Positions 20,441 to 30,835 of a stretch of DNA of 64,000 nt are shown here, piece after piece. The position numbers and the translations under genes were made by a program. Every line of letters starts with the position of its first letter. Position 1 is the stretch's first letter. The notes beneath the pieces are model-generated. The model was not told where the DNA came from, ran no database searches, and saw nothing but the letters and a program-made list of their open reading frames with translations. The DNA comes from Chlorops oryzae (lineage: Eukaryota > Arthropoda > Insecta > Diptera > Chloropidae): the NCBI GenBank assembly GCA_020466095.1, contig CM035808.1, forward strand, positions 54,274,073 to 54,338,072, in the 5' to 3' direction.

Positions 20441-22530
20441 TTAATTTTTATTTTTAATCGTTTGTTTTGTTTTTAGCTTAGGGAAAACCTCAATATGTGT
20501 TGAAGACGAATACAACCGCATATTCAATCTCATTTCTGAAGTTGGGACAAAAGAATGATACTTAAGTGTACCTGGTATAGTTTTTGAAGATCCAAATCGA
20601 AATTTAAGTTTTTCAGACGTTTTTTCGTGATTACTTTTTCGACTTAAAAACACGACAGTTTCCTTGAGAGCTTCCTTTGCCCATTGGTAGAGTGCTTCGC
20701 ACGTTAGAATTTGGCCTGCAGACGTCGCTTGAAGACTTGCTCGAGCTGCTAGCCGTTTTAAATTACCTCCAATACCATCACATGGACCTTTTCCGTGGGC
20801 AGTTGCATGAAAATGCCATTCAGCTGATACTCCGAAATCATGCTCATGATGCAGAAGGTTTGTAAAATTATATTTATTTTTAAAATGTTGAGATGCCCCA
20901 TCCGTGAAATAATAAATTTTTTTTGGTTGGAAGTGCTCCTTCAAATACCCAATTATGATTTTTTGAAACACGTACACGGCGACTGTATCATGATTTAAAG
21001 AATCTGACAAAATAGCCAGACTTCGATGACCCAGTCCGTTTTCTTGCTTGAAATAAATGACGGTTGTGAAAACCGTTGCTTGGTCATTATTCCAATGAAA
21101 ACTTTGTGCAGCATTCTGCGCTACAAATGCATAATTTTCAGCGAAATCACACTGGATCAAGAACTCGCCTTCTTTTAAACTATTTTTGAGGTATTTCAAA
21201 AAGGATCCTTGCTCTTTGGCAACAAATGAGTGAGACTTAAGTTTCAAAAGGCGATCGCAAAATTCCTCCACAAAATCTTCAACATCTGCAACTTTAGTAA
21301 GTAAAGTACTGCGGTCAGTTTGTTGCCAGCTTTGATATTCGACTTTATCTACGTAATTATCTGCGAAAATTTCGGTCAACAAATTCTGCAAAGGTTCTTT
21401 TCCGGGACATGACAAACATTTATCGAGATGACATTCCGAACTTGGGTTTTTACACATCACAATATCTAAAGCATCAGAATATGAGTTGATTGGGCTGTTT
21501 GTTGCTCGAGTAAGCTTTTGAATATCTACTCCATCTAGCATCAAGCTAACATTTTCATGGTGTACACAAACACAAACAGTATGCGTTCCACTAGCACCAG
21601 CTAGTATGCAGTTCCGAGGTCTGAGTTGCGAAAATGCAGACAGACCCACTTTAACAGTGGGGTTCTGATTTTTGAACGCACAATGCAATTCTGAAAGGTT
21701 GCATAAAATTAACCTTTTTTGAATTCGCTCTCTTGAGCCATCATCTTTTTTTACAGAAACGAAATCTTTTAAGCCTGGCATCATGCGACTATTTTCGTCA
21801 TCATTGTAGAAATTGACAATTGATTTTTTTAATTGGGAATCTAAAGTACGTCCTTTTCTTGGTAACGGAGATGCTAAAATACCTTTTTTTTTACTAATTC
21901 AATAGCTTTTCTAGCCTGTCGTAAAGAAGTTGAAAATTCTGAAGCAAGTCTCTTTCGACCCCAAGATTTTGGTGCAAGCGTGAGAAGTAAAAATTTCTCC
22001 GATGCACTCGAAGAAGATTTAAATTTTTCCTTAATTTGCTGCAAAACCTCCAAACCTGATTTGTGATCGTCGTTATCACAACCGATTTTTGGGATTTTTT
22101 CCAAAGGCTGGAATGCATCAGTTTCTTCCTGAATAATGCGAAACATATCGAAAACAATTCTTTTTAAAGGAACTTAAAATATATTTACTTCCGTTAAATC
22201 ATCACTGACAAAGTCAAGTGGAACATAACTCGAAGGGGTCACTACCGTAAATTCTTTGGCCTCTTTTCTACACGTAGAACAAATCTTTGAGTCGCACGGA
22301 ATGTTGGGAAACTGTGTACGCAGATTTAATGAAATTTTTCTTAAATCATTACTTTTTTTTTTGGTGATTAATTTTCTTGAATGGATTGCAACAATAAACC
22401 TTCGTATGAACTCTTTCGGACATTCTTTTTTACAAAATTTTACTATAAAAAACAAGTGTTCGGATTTTCGTCTGTTCGGTTCGATATATTGTTTTAAAAT
22501 GAAGACTTATTCACATTTAAAATAAGAAGA
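20441..22530 (-). pseudogene. Transposon-type protein of unassigned family (DFAENY)
   Basis: Exon 1 (22189 to about 22530) carries a Cys cluster (KICSTCRKEAKEF). A GT-AG intron (22129-22188) joins in phase 0 to exon 2. Exon 2 reads through a basic KSWGRKRLASEF region into a run of nine A at 21887-21895, where one base is missing for the frame to continue. After that the frame is open to the stop at 20441, about 480 codons. Features include QKRLILCNLSEL, GASGTHTVCVCV with a following Cys/His-rich stretch (CHLDKCLSC), LIQCDFAENYAF, YYFTDGASQHFKN and HATAHGKGPCDGIGG. The three acidic blocks could be a DDE-type catalytic centre; this is inference. From memory similar proteins are common and uncharacterised in arthropods. 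The first ATG was not identified. A sequencing error in the A-run would make the gene intact. Confidence 0.6.
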
Positions 22531-22773
22531 ACGTGCATGATAAAGTACAAAAACAAACATTTTATAACGTTATTATCACCCTGCAGTAATAAGCCGGCCA
22601 ATCTGCCAAAGAGGTATAGCTTTTGACTGTTCCCAATCCACCCAGTTATATTGGGGTACTTCATTTCAATCATAATCGGCCAACCTGGGAGTCAGTTACT
22701 GCAAAAATTATTAACAACTTAAAAATGTTATCACAAATTCGATATTTTTAACACCATAATGGAGCAACGGTAA

Positions 22774-23296
22774 GTAGGTACATTTTTATATGCACATATA
22801 ACAACGGTACGCAACGATTGCGCTTGAGAATAACGCGCTCGCTTCGTTGTTATTGAGGGAAATATGCTAGGTACTCATGTTCAATGCGTTATTTTGAGCA
22901 TTAGTTATGGAGATCCCATTATGATTTATACATCATTTTAAAGGGAAAAAGTTGGGCTTTTTTTTTTAATTAAAAAAAAAAAATAAAAAAAATAGGATCT
23001 CTGTTAGAAAATCAAGAAATAAAACTAAAATGGAGGATTTTACTAAATAGCCGTTATAAAAAAAATTTTTAAATATTATTTTATAAAAATTCAGAAAATT
23101 CTCTATAAGAAACATTGGAAAAATTTTTGCATCGAGGTATTTTTAGCCCCATCATAACTCACCAAAATATGTTCTGCGTAAAGAAAATCCCAACTTTGAC
23201 ACCCTGTATCTCGGCAACCTGTGAATAAAATTTACCCTTTTTTTGGAAATTTAACGTACTCTTAAAACTTAACAACTGTACCAAGTTTCATCCAAA
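22774..23296. repeat. Right long inverted-repeat arm
   Basis: Near-identical complement of 19874-20391, with a few single-base differences, for example AATAG against AATTAG near 23047. Confidence 0.9.
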
Positions 23297-23414
23297 TCGG
23301 AGAGAAAAAATTTTTGCGGTGGTACACTTCACGTGTTTTGCCCCATGTATGGAAGTGAATATATTGCAATAAGCAAAATAACAAGTAAAACTGACGACAA
23401 TTCTTCTTCTTTAC

Positions 23415-23612
23415 AAATTTAATATTTCAAACCAACACGGTCCTTCCACAAATAGAAAAATAAGATGCATTCGTGTTGTCAATGACGTCGCCGAACGTGG
23501 TGTTGCAACTGCTAATGGTTACAGGCATTTGACAAAATCAGAGGACAGCTTTCAAAATTGCTGCAATTAGTTGAATACAACCGCAAATATACTGTTCGAA
23601 ACAAGGATAAAA
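23415..23612 (+). pseudogene. Degraded coding fragment (VVNDVAERGVA)
   Basis: A frame reads IRCIRVVNDVAERGVATANG and HLTKSEDSFQN, then shifts by one base and continues LLQLVEYNRKYT to a stop. The arrangement looks like the C-terminal part of a once longer protein. I recall similar sequence in uncharacterised insect proteins but cannot name a family. It lies just outside the right long arm. Confidence 0.4.
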
Positions 23613-24370
23613 AGTAAATTTCTACATTTTTTTGCAACAAATCTATTGTTTTTGTTTTTTATGATCTTCTGAAGATAATTAAATAGTTTTTGCATAAAAA
23701 AAAATGGGAAAAATTGTATAAGCTATTCATTGCTGTGGTACAAAAGCCAACCTTATACTGGTCAATCGGTCGCACACAGGTGGGTAAAAATTTATATTAT
23801 TTTTTAAATATTTAGAAAAATATACTTAAGACTTGGCGTATGAGTGATGTGTTTTTGTACCATATTGCACACATTTGTACTGGATATTATGTTAGTACTG
23901 GGAGCATATAGGTGCACTTGCAATTTTTTGAATATCACACTGCTGCGCCATCTGATTGAAATATTTTTTTCTTTTAAATGAAAGTAAATACTAAGGGGTG
24001 TTTCTAAAAGCAATTTATAGAGTGGCAGGAAACTGGGAATACACTGAAAAAAAAAATTCAAAATTTTCTTTTTAGTTTTGTGAAAAAAATTTTATCAGTG
24101 TAAAAATTAAAAAAAAAATTTTTAGCTTCCTTGTTTTATTATGTAACATAATCTGCTTAGATCGTCTCTCCATCTCAATTGGTTGTTGAGAAATACAATT
24201 TTGAAAAAAGGCTTATAAAAAAGGATTTTCAAGGATATTTCAAGGACCGTTCAAAATAAAAATCTAAAAAGTGGTCTCCACAGTGTTTTAAGATGGCGCC
24301 TATCGAAAAATCAACAAAATTTAAAAATTCCTTTCATGATGCCGCATGCCTTTGCTTAACCCGCCAGACC
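23613..24370. other. AT-rich stretch without recognised content
   Basis: Only short chance frames; no inverted ends or tandem repeats seen. Confidence 0.4.
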
Positions 24371-24374
24371 CTTT

Positions 24375-24605
24375 TGAAATTTTTTTAAAGTTATTTTGTT
24401 CACTGTTTGGTCCCTATCTATCTATGAGTTTAAGTTTGGTGTTCCAAATTAACATCAAAATGCACTTTGAGATATGCCAAGTAATTTTTCCCAAAACACT
24501 GTTGTAAAATGACGCATTAGGGAATTATAACCGTTTAATATTCCAAAAAAAGCAATTCTCCCTGAAAGTATGCTATTAAATATTTTATTTAAATGCTTAA
24601 TTATT
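24375..24605 (-). repeat. Dispersed repeat, copy 1 of 3
   Basis: The reverse complement matches 40440-40690 closely and 38900-39110 more distantly. Shared words include ACTTGGCATATCTC and CTCATAGATAGATAGGGACC. No frame. Confidence 0.75.
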
Positions 24606-24654
24606 TAAAAATATAAAATAAATAGGTAATATATTTTTCAAGTAAAAAACTTTT

Positions 24655-24900
24655 TTAGTGCAAAATGCTTGTTTCACGAAAATCTGAGCAACCATAAACT
24701 CAAGTTAGCATTTTGAACACGGAATTAAATTTGCCTCTTTTGCCCAGTGCGTTAAAGCATTCAGCTAGCGAGCCTGAGATCACCGGTAACCGGTTCGAAG
24801 CTCGGCTGAAGCAAAAGAATTAAAAAAGACAAGGAGCCAAAAGAAGAAAAACAAATATGAAAAATAAATATAAAAAAATAAATAAATAAAAATTTAATTA
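24655..24900 (+). repeat. Partial copy 4 of the tRNA-like right half
   Basis: The order of words (CTTGTTTCACG, AACTCAAGTTAGCATTTTGA, then a tRNA-like module, then an A-rich tail) follows the 8690-8890 copy. The B-box-like core is CCGGTTCGAAGCTC at 24790-24803. Confidence 0.55.
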
Positions 24901-25319
24901 AAAAAATTCAAAATAAAAATAAAAATGTCTTTTTTAATTTTTGACCCAAAATCGACCCAACTGCGTATACTCCTGGTCTAGTCCTTATGGACAAAAAGTG
25001 TGACTAGTTATTTTTCAATGACAGCACAATGTTAAATGTGTCAGTTCGTTCCATGCAAAAGTAAATTAAGTTTGACCAGTTATAGTGGCTTTTGGTCTAC
25101 TCCGGGGAGTAGTCTCCGGAGTAGTCCCATTTACTGCAGGGTTTCCGCTGCCAAACTGATTGAATTCTCTCGTTAACACAGACGCTGTGTGTGAGAAACA
25201 ACAACAAAGCGGCAATACTCAGTTTTGTATGAAAGAGTATTACGCCTACAAACGGAGATTTTTCATAACTTCAACAACAGCTAGATATAGATGCAAATAT
25301 TTATATAGTTATCAGGGCT

Positions 25320-25500
25320 TGAAACCGGAACCGAAACCGAAACCGTAACCGTAACCGTAACCGTAACCGTAACCGTAACCGTAACCGAAACCGTAACCGA
25401 TTTAAACTGATTTCTTTTCCTAACCGAAATTTGGTTTTTTGGAAACCGATTCCCGGATCGAAACCGAAACACTGTAACCGATCCACAACGGTTTCTGAAA
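25320..25500. repeat. CCGTAA hexamer repeats, decaying at both sides
   Basis: Eight or so copies of CCGTAA/CCGAAA in a row (25325-25400), then scattered degenerate copies. It is not the insect telomere unit TTAGG. The minus-strand frame across it (VTVTVT) is an artefact of the repeat. Confidence 0.85.
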
Positions 25501-25928
25501 CAATTTTCAACGTCTTCCCCAAAATTTCATTAAAAAGAAATATTTAAAAAAAATTTATTTTATTGCGAATGACTTAGATAACACGAAATTAGCAACGGAG
25601 TATGATGTACTAATTATTTTATTGTATTTGCGGCATAAGAGTGCTAAGGGCCGGTCTTTTAAAGTCTGGTTAAATCCCTGGTTTGGTTACCAGAGATTTT
25701 GTCTAACCAGGGGTTATGAATCAAAGGTTAAGAAATTGTGTCTTTTCAGCATTTTTTCTGTTCGGGTAACAAACCGTAGGTTAATCTAGAATTCCAATAT
25801 TTTTCCAGTCTATCTGTCAAATTAACCGATGAAATTAAATGTAAAAATGTCATAATTTAAAATTGATGAAATTTAACAAAAAAAAAAAAGAAAAATTCTT
25901 TCTGGCTGTGGACAAAAATTTAATTATT

Positions 25929-26892
25929 ATGGTATGTATATTTTGTAATTACTCCTTGCTACCGAAGTTAACGAAAAACATTTAACAGTCGAGGCAACGG
26001 TCAACAAATTTTTCAAAAAGCGAGGAAGAAAGATTGGTAGCGCTTGTGCTGGAAAAGAAAAATGTGATTGAAAATAAAAAAACAGATGCAGCTACTTCGA
26101 ATCAAAAGGAAGCGGCATGGGAAGTTGTAGCGCATCGATTCAATGCTTCATCGGACACAAATACAGTGAGCAGTTGAAAGTTTGTTTTACAAATACGTCA
26201 TCCCAATAACATGTATGTTTTAGATTCGTTCAACAAAGGTGCTTAAAGAAAAGTACAGTAACATAAAACGAATGCTTCGCAAAACTAGAGCCAATGAGCG
26301 GAAAGAATTTTTTATGACTGGCGGCGGTCCACCACCCAAATATAAAGAAAACGAACACCCTGTTTTCATGCAGCTGAGCGAAGTAATGGGCGTTAGTGTT
26401 GACGGCTTGCCAGCAAGGTAATACCCTACGCAATTTAGTACGTAAGGATCTTAACATAATAATTATTGCAGGCACGATGATGACCAAATCCAGCCCATAT
26501 GTAGTGAGATAGAATCTAGCGAAAATAATTTCTGTGAAGAAGTGGTTCAAGTAGTTGATGAAGAAGGAACTGCCAAAAACAATTCAACAATCGCTGCAAC
26601 TGAGACCGAATCGATTTCTGTTGAAACCGCTGTGGATCGAAACACCTCCTCAATGAACTGGAGCAAGTATCATCCGTCAATGTTGCGTTAAAAAAAAAAC
26701 AAGATCCTGCAATCGGAAAAAAGAACAACAACGGCTACCTTATCAGAAATTGACGACTTGAAAAAGAAAATCCTGGAGCAGCAATTGGAGCACGGACATA
26801 TAGAGCACGAGCAGAAAATGGTGCATGCTGCTGAAGAACATAAAATGAGAATGCGTATTCTAGAAGCGGAATTGAAAGCGAAACAAATGTAA
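25929..26892 (+). pseudogene. Harbinger 1 Myb/SANT-like accessory protein, one stop
   Basis: In Harbinger elements this protein binds DNA and helps the transposase reach the nucleus and the ends. The model has exon 1 as ATG alone (25929-25931), then 25989-26165, 26224-26417 and 26472 onwards, joined by GT-AG introns of 54-58 bp. The domain resembles the Zeste-type Myb fold: FSKSEEERLVALVLEKKNVI, KKTDAATSNQKEAAWEVVAHR, then the third helix after the intron (STKVLKEKYSNIKR). GGGPPPKYKENEHPVF follows, and a C-terminal coiled coil (LKKKILEQQLEHGHIEHEQ). An in-frame TAA at 26689-26691, at the start of a run of ten A, separates the coiled coil from the rest; the frame is unchanged after it. A single substitution explains the break. 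Confidence 0.8.
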
Positions 26893-26940
26893 ACGCATAT
26901 TGTATTAATGAAAATGAATTTAAAAAATAATATTGAGCGC

Positions 26941-28165
26941 TCACAAATTATTATTCAATTGCAAAAGTGAAGGAAAATAATTAGCTAGAAGTGCAGCACG
27001 AACATTTTCAGCTCTATCTTCTTCGATTCTGTCTAAGTCCACAGGTTGATCTGGGGAAGTGTTCACTTCAGGTGACTCTGGCGGAATCTCTTCATTATGT
27101 TCGATAGCTATATTGTGAAGAACTGCCGTTGCAACAATAACATCTTGCACTGTTTGTATTTTAATCCGCATTTGAAGTGATAACACGGGAAAACGTCTCT
27201 TCCAAACACCGTACATCCGTTCGACAACGTTCCGAGTTCTTATTATTGACTCGTTGTATAATTGCTCAACTTCATTTCTGCATTGCAGCAAAGGCGTTGC
27301 CATATATGGTGTAACTGCATAGCCAGAATCACCGACAAGAATAAAATTTTTGAAGCGTTTTGTTTCAAGTTGCATCTTCAAAAGAGAATTGTTGAAAATT
27401 GTTTGGTCATGGCAAGATCCAGGCCACCGAGCAACAATGTTTAAGAATTTCATGTTAGATGAACTGACGCTCTGAACGTTCAGTGAAAAATATCCTTTTC
27501 GGTTTCGGAAATGCTCTGCATTTTCACCACCAGGAGACTGAATCCTTACATGCGTGCAGTCAATCGCTCCAATGGTCCGTGGAAATTTCGCAATGTTATA
27601 AAATGCATAGCTGGCTGCAGTCAGTTCTTCGTTTGATTGTGGCATCTTGATCACTTGACTTCTCAGCGAAGCCAGGGCAAATGATACTTGTCTAACTATG
27701 ACTGAAACAGTCGCTTTACTAACACCGGAAAAATCGCCAACCGATATCAGCATAGATCCCAAGGCATAAAATCTAAGAGCGATTAGCAGCTTTGCCATTG
27801 GTGTTACATTGCGCCTGCTAAAAACAACTTCACTTAAGAGTGGTTCAAAAAAAAACTATGGTTGAACACACCTCTGACGTTTATCTTCTAGGTTTGGTAG
27901 CACAGTTTCTAATATTTTTGCTACCGTTTCCTTCCGCCATCTTAAACGTCTGAAAAAGTCGATGTCATCCCACTTATTAAAATGATCCAGCCTCTCGTAC
28001 ATGTTGTATTGCCTCCGCTCAGTAATCAATAACTGCTGGCCTTCATTATCGCTGCCCTCACTCTCATCGCACCACAAATCCCAAGCACAATTTCCCCGTG
28101 AACTAATTTAGTGAGTGGATAAATATTTGATGATAAATTGTTTTTTGAAAACGAACTTACTCCAT
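26941..28165 (-). CDS. HARBI1-type transposase of Harbinger 1, intact
   Basis: DDE nuclease that would cut the element's ends and insert at TAA/TTA. Exons are 28161-28165 (ATG GA only), 27872-28102 and 26941-27814; introns are 58 and 57 bp, in phase 2 each, giving 369 residues. The N-terminal part holds a helix-turn-helix-like region (DFSGVSKATVSVIVRQ). The catalytic residues are visible: Asp in IGAIDCTHVRI, Asp in FILVGDSGYAV, and Glu in RNVVERMYGVWKRRFP. RKGYFSLNVQ and CHDQTIFNNS are typical family blocks. No stop or frameshift is seen. The Myb-like partner of the same element is broken, so activity would need a partner from elsewhere. Confidence 0.92.
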
Positions 28166-28442
28166 CTCGCTGAGTAAGGTAATGCCATGAAAATTGTGAA
28201 AAATTATAAACTGTGCTAACCGAATGTCAAAAATGAAAACTTTTGACTCAAAAGACAGATTTGTTTAAAACCCCTGGTTAAACACCCTTAACCGACAAAA
28301 TTCGGACGGTTAATAATTTCCTTGGTTAGTTAACCTAACCCCCCATTTTTAACCTAACCAGAGCTCAAAAGACACAATCTATGGTTAACACTGGAAATAA
28401 CCAAGGGTTATTATTAACCAGACTTTAAAAGACCGGCCCTAA

Positions 28443-29405
28443 AAGTCGAAAGTTGGATGTTTTTAAACAAGAAGGTGTTAGAAATATAATTGTTTTATGG
28501 CAACGTGCCGGCATACCAATTATAATTGATTTACTTGTAAATACCTATTACACAATTTCTAAGAATCGATTGAGATATAACGTGAATACTTGGAATAAAT
28601 TGTTTAAAATTTCGCGTTGCAAGTGTGGCATTGAAAGCAACAATCCGTGTAGTTGTAATACTTCAAATAAAATTCCAGACGGAGCAAAAATGTTCTTTAT
28701 TGATCAGTGCGGTCCACGATCAATGGCATTAGATAATGTCTATGAGACAGTGTCGATAAGAACTGCGACTCTAGAACAAAGTTCAGTTGCTGCAACATCG
28801 AATGTAGGCTACTCTTTCATTGGGTACGAGCCATACAGCGAGGACGAAGAGGAATTTAAAAAAAAACGTAAGCGAATCAAAGACGTTAAAAAAAAATTTT
28901 GCAGTGGCGGACTTATCACTGCGAAATTATAGTTCAGCTTTGGATCGCAGCTTTGGTGCACTGCTTGCGACTTTGTTGATCAAAGATTTGCGATTGTCGA
29001 TTGCTGCAAAAACTGAAGAGGAATTATCTTCTGACACAGCAGAAAAAATAACTCAATTTTTGGATGGGCTTATCATTACAAAAAATAAAATATTCAGAGA
29101 ACGTATCAAAATTCGAAAAGAGGCTTTAGCAGCAGCTAAGTCTGACGATTTGCTCACATGTATTTCGTTTGATGGGAAAAAAGAGCCAACTTTAAAAAGA
29201 GTCACGGAGGCAAATGTGACGCGTAACGTTCTTATGTATGAAGAACATGTCACCATTGTGAAAGAGCCAAATTCAAAATTCATTGGGTATGCTACGCCCG
29301 CTGACAGCACTGCAGTAAGTGTCCAGAGGAGCATCGTAGAGTATTTGAATAAAGAAAACTATAGTATGGATCACTTAACTGCAATTAGTTGCGATGGAAC
29401 ACCTA
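28443..29405 (+). pseudogene. Middle piece of the split HFNELPF gene
   Basis: It continues from 25647 in frame (..RHKSA-KSRKLDVFKQEG) and ends at the CACTA insertion within CDGTPT. A one- or two-base shift sits in the A9/T4 stretch near 28890. A Cys cluster (CKCGIESNNPCSC) lies at 28620-28660. Confidence 0.65.
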
Positions 29406-29764
29406 CACACAGAAAAATAAACACTTTCGTAACAAGAAGTTATCGCAGTTGAAAAACTGTAGCAGTAAAAATATTTGAATCGAATGCAAAATATTTGATT
29501 GAAAATTTTTATATTTAGATCAAATACTTTCATACTTTTTTAGCAACTGTGCCGCTTTTAACGCAACAAGGAAATATCTGTTGAGTAAAAAAGTTTTTGA
29601 GCCAAATTTAAAGTTTTTGAGCTAAGAACTTTGCAGTCAAAAACTGGCACATTGCTAAAACAAAAGCAAAATATTTGAGCTGAGAGCGCAAAACTGTTTA
29701 TTTTTTCTGTGCAAGAAAGATTGGAACTGTCAAAACAAAAGCAATAGTAGTTGAGCTAAAAAGG

Positions 29765-30835
29765 CAACTGTTGTCCTTTTTTTAAGCAACCAGCGCACTG
29801 TTAAATTAAAAACTACAGCATTTGAGCTAACAGAGCAAACTGTTGTCCTTTTTTAAGCAACCAGCGCACTGTTAAATTAAAAACTACAGCGTTTGAGCTA
29901 ACAGAGCAAACTGTTGTCCTTTTTTAAGCAACCAGCGCACTGTTAAATTAAAAACTACAGCATTTGAGCTAACAGAGCAAACTGTTGTCCTTTTTTAAGC
30001 AACCAGCGCACTGTTAAATTAAAAACTACAGCGTTTGAGCTAACAGAGCAAACTGTTGTCCTTTTTTAAGCAACCAGCGCACTGTTAAATTAAAAACTAC
30101 AGCATTTGAGCTAACAGAGCAAACTGTTGTCCTTTTTTAAGCAACCAGCGCACTGTTAAATTAAAAACTACAGCGTTTGAGCTAACAGAGCAAACTGTTG
30201 TCCTTTTTTAAGCAACCAGCGCACTGTTTAATTAAAAACTACAGCATTTGAGCTAACAGAGCAAACTGTTGTCCTTTTTTAAGCAACCAGCGCACTGTTA
30301 AATTCAAAACTACAGCATTTGAGCTAACAGAGCAAACTGTTGTCCTTTTTTAAGCAACCAGCGCACTGTTAAATTAAAAACTACAGCGTTTGAGCTAACA
30401 GAGCAAACTGTTGTCCTTTTTTAAGCAACCAGCGCACTGTTAAATTAAAAACTACAGCATTTGAGCTAACAGAGCAAACTGTTGTCCTTTTTTAAGCAAC
30501 CAGCGCACTGTTAAATTAAAAACTACAGCGTTTGAGCTAACAGAGCAAACTGTTGTCCTTTTTTAAGCAACCAGCGCACTGTTAAATTAAAAACTACAGC
30601 ATTTGAGCTAACAGAGCAAACTGTTGTCCTTTTTTAAGCAACCAGCGCACTGTTAAATTAAAAACTACAGCGTTTGAGCTAACAGAGCAAACTGTTGTCC
30701 TTTTTTAAGCAACCAGCGCACTGTTAAATTAAAAACTACAGCATTTGAGCTAACAGAGCAAACTGTTGTCCTTTTTTAAGCAACCAGCGCACTGTTAAAT
30801 TAAAAACTACAGCGTTTGAGCTAGAGCTGGGCGCG
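29765..30835 (+). repeat. 71-bp tandem array with alternating dimer units
   Basis: About 15 units of 71 bp, near identical, containing AAGCAACCAGCGCACTG. Units alternate strictly between ACAGCATTTG and ACAGCGTTTG except at one place (units 7 and 8), where extra point differences also occur. The true repeat is therefore a 142-bp dimer. Weaker copies continue before 29765 and after 31594. As subterminal repeats of the CACTA element they may bind its transposase; that is inference. Confidence 0.95.

Larger units (their letters stand above)
19871..23300 (-). mobile_element. Long-inverted-repeat transposon with unassigned DDE-like gene
   Basis: Two arms of about 520 bp (19874-20391 and 22774-23296) are nearly identical inverted copies and enclose one minus-strand gene. 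The left arm runs into the assembly gap, so the true ends and target-site duplication cannot be read. The right arm may continue a little past 23300. Very long arms occur in Mutator-like, foldback and some other DNA transposons; the superfamily is undecided. Confidence 0.75.
25648..28439 (-). mobile_element. PIF/Harbinger transposon 1
   Basis: Perfect 26-bp inverted ends begin GGGCCGGTCTTTTAAAGTCT, with TAA duplicated outside (25645-25647, 28440-28442). The two genes are the standard pair: a HARBI1-type transposase on the minus strand and a Myb/SANT-like protein on the plus strand, convergent with a short gap between them. The subterminal parts are rich in GGTTAA/TTAACC words in both orientations, possible transposase or Myb binding sites. 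It is inserted in the coding region of the HFNELPF gene. Confidence 0.95.

Noticed and set aside
25320..25400. Telomere-type repeat
   Set aside because: The unit CCGTAA is neither the insect TTAGG repeat nor long enough, and it is internal.
25281..25522. Minus-strand protein with VTVTVT/RFRFRF repeats
   Set aside because: It is a translation of the CCGTAA hexamer tract.
29765..30835. CRISPR-like array
   Set aside because: Units are contiguous with no unique spacers; it is a satellite inside a transposon of an insect genome.
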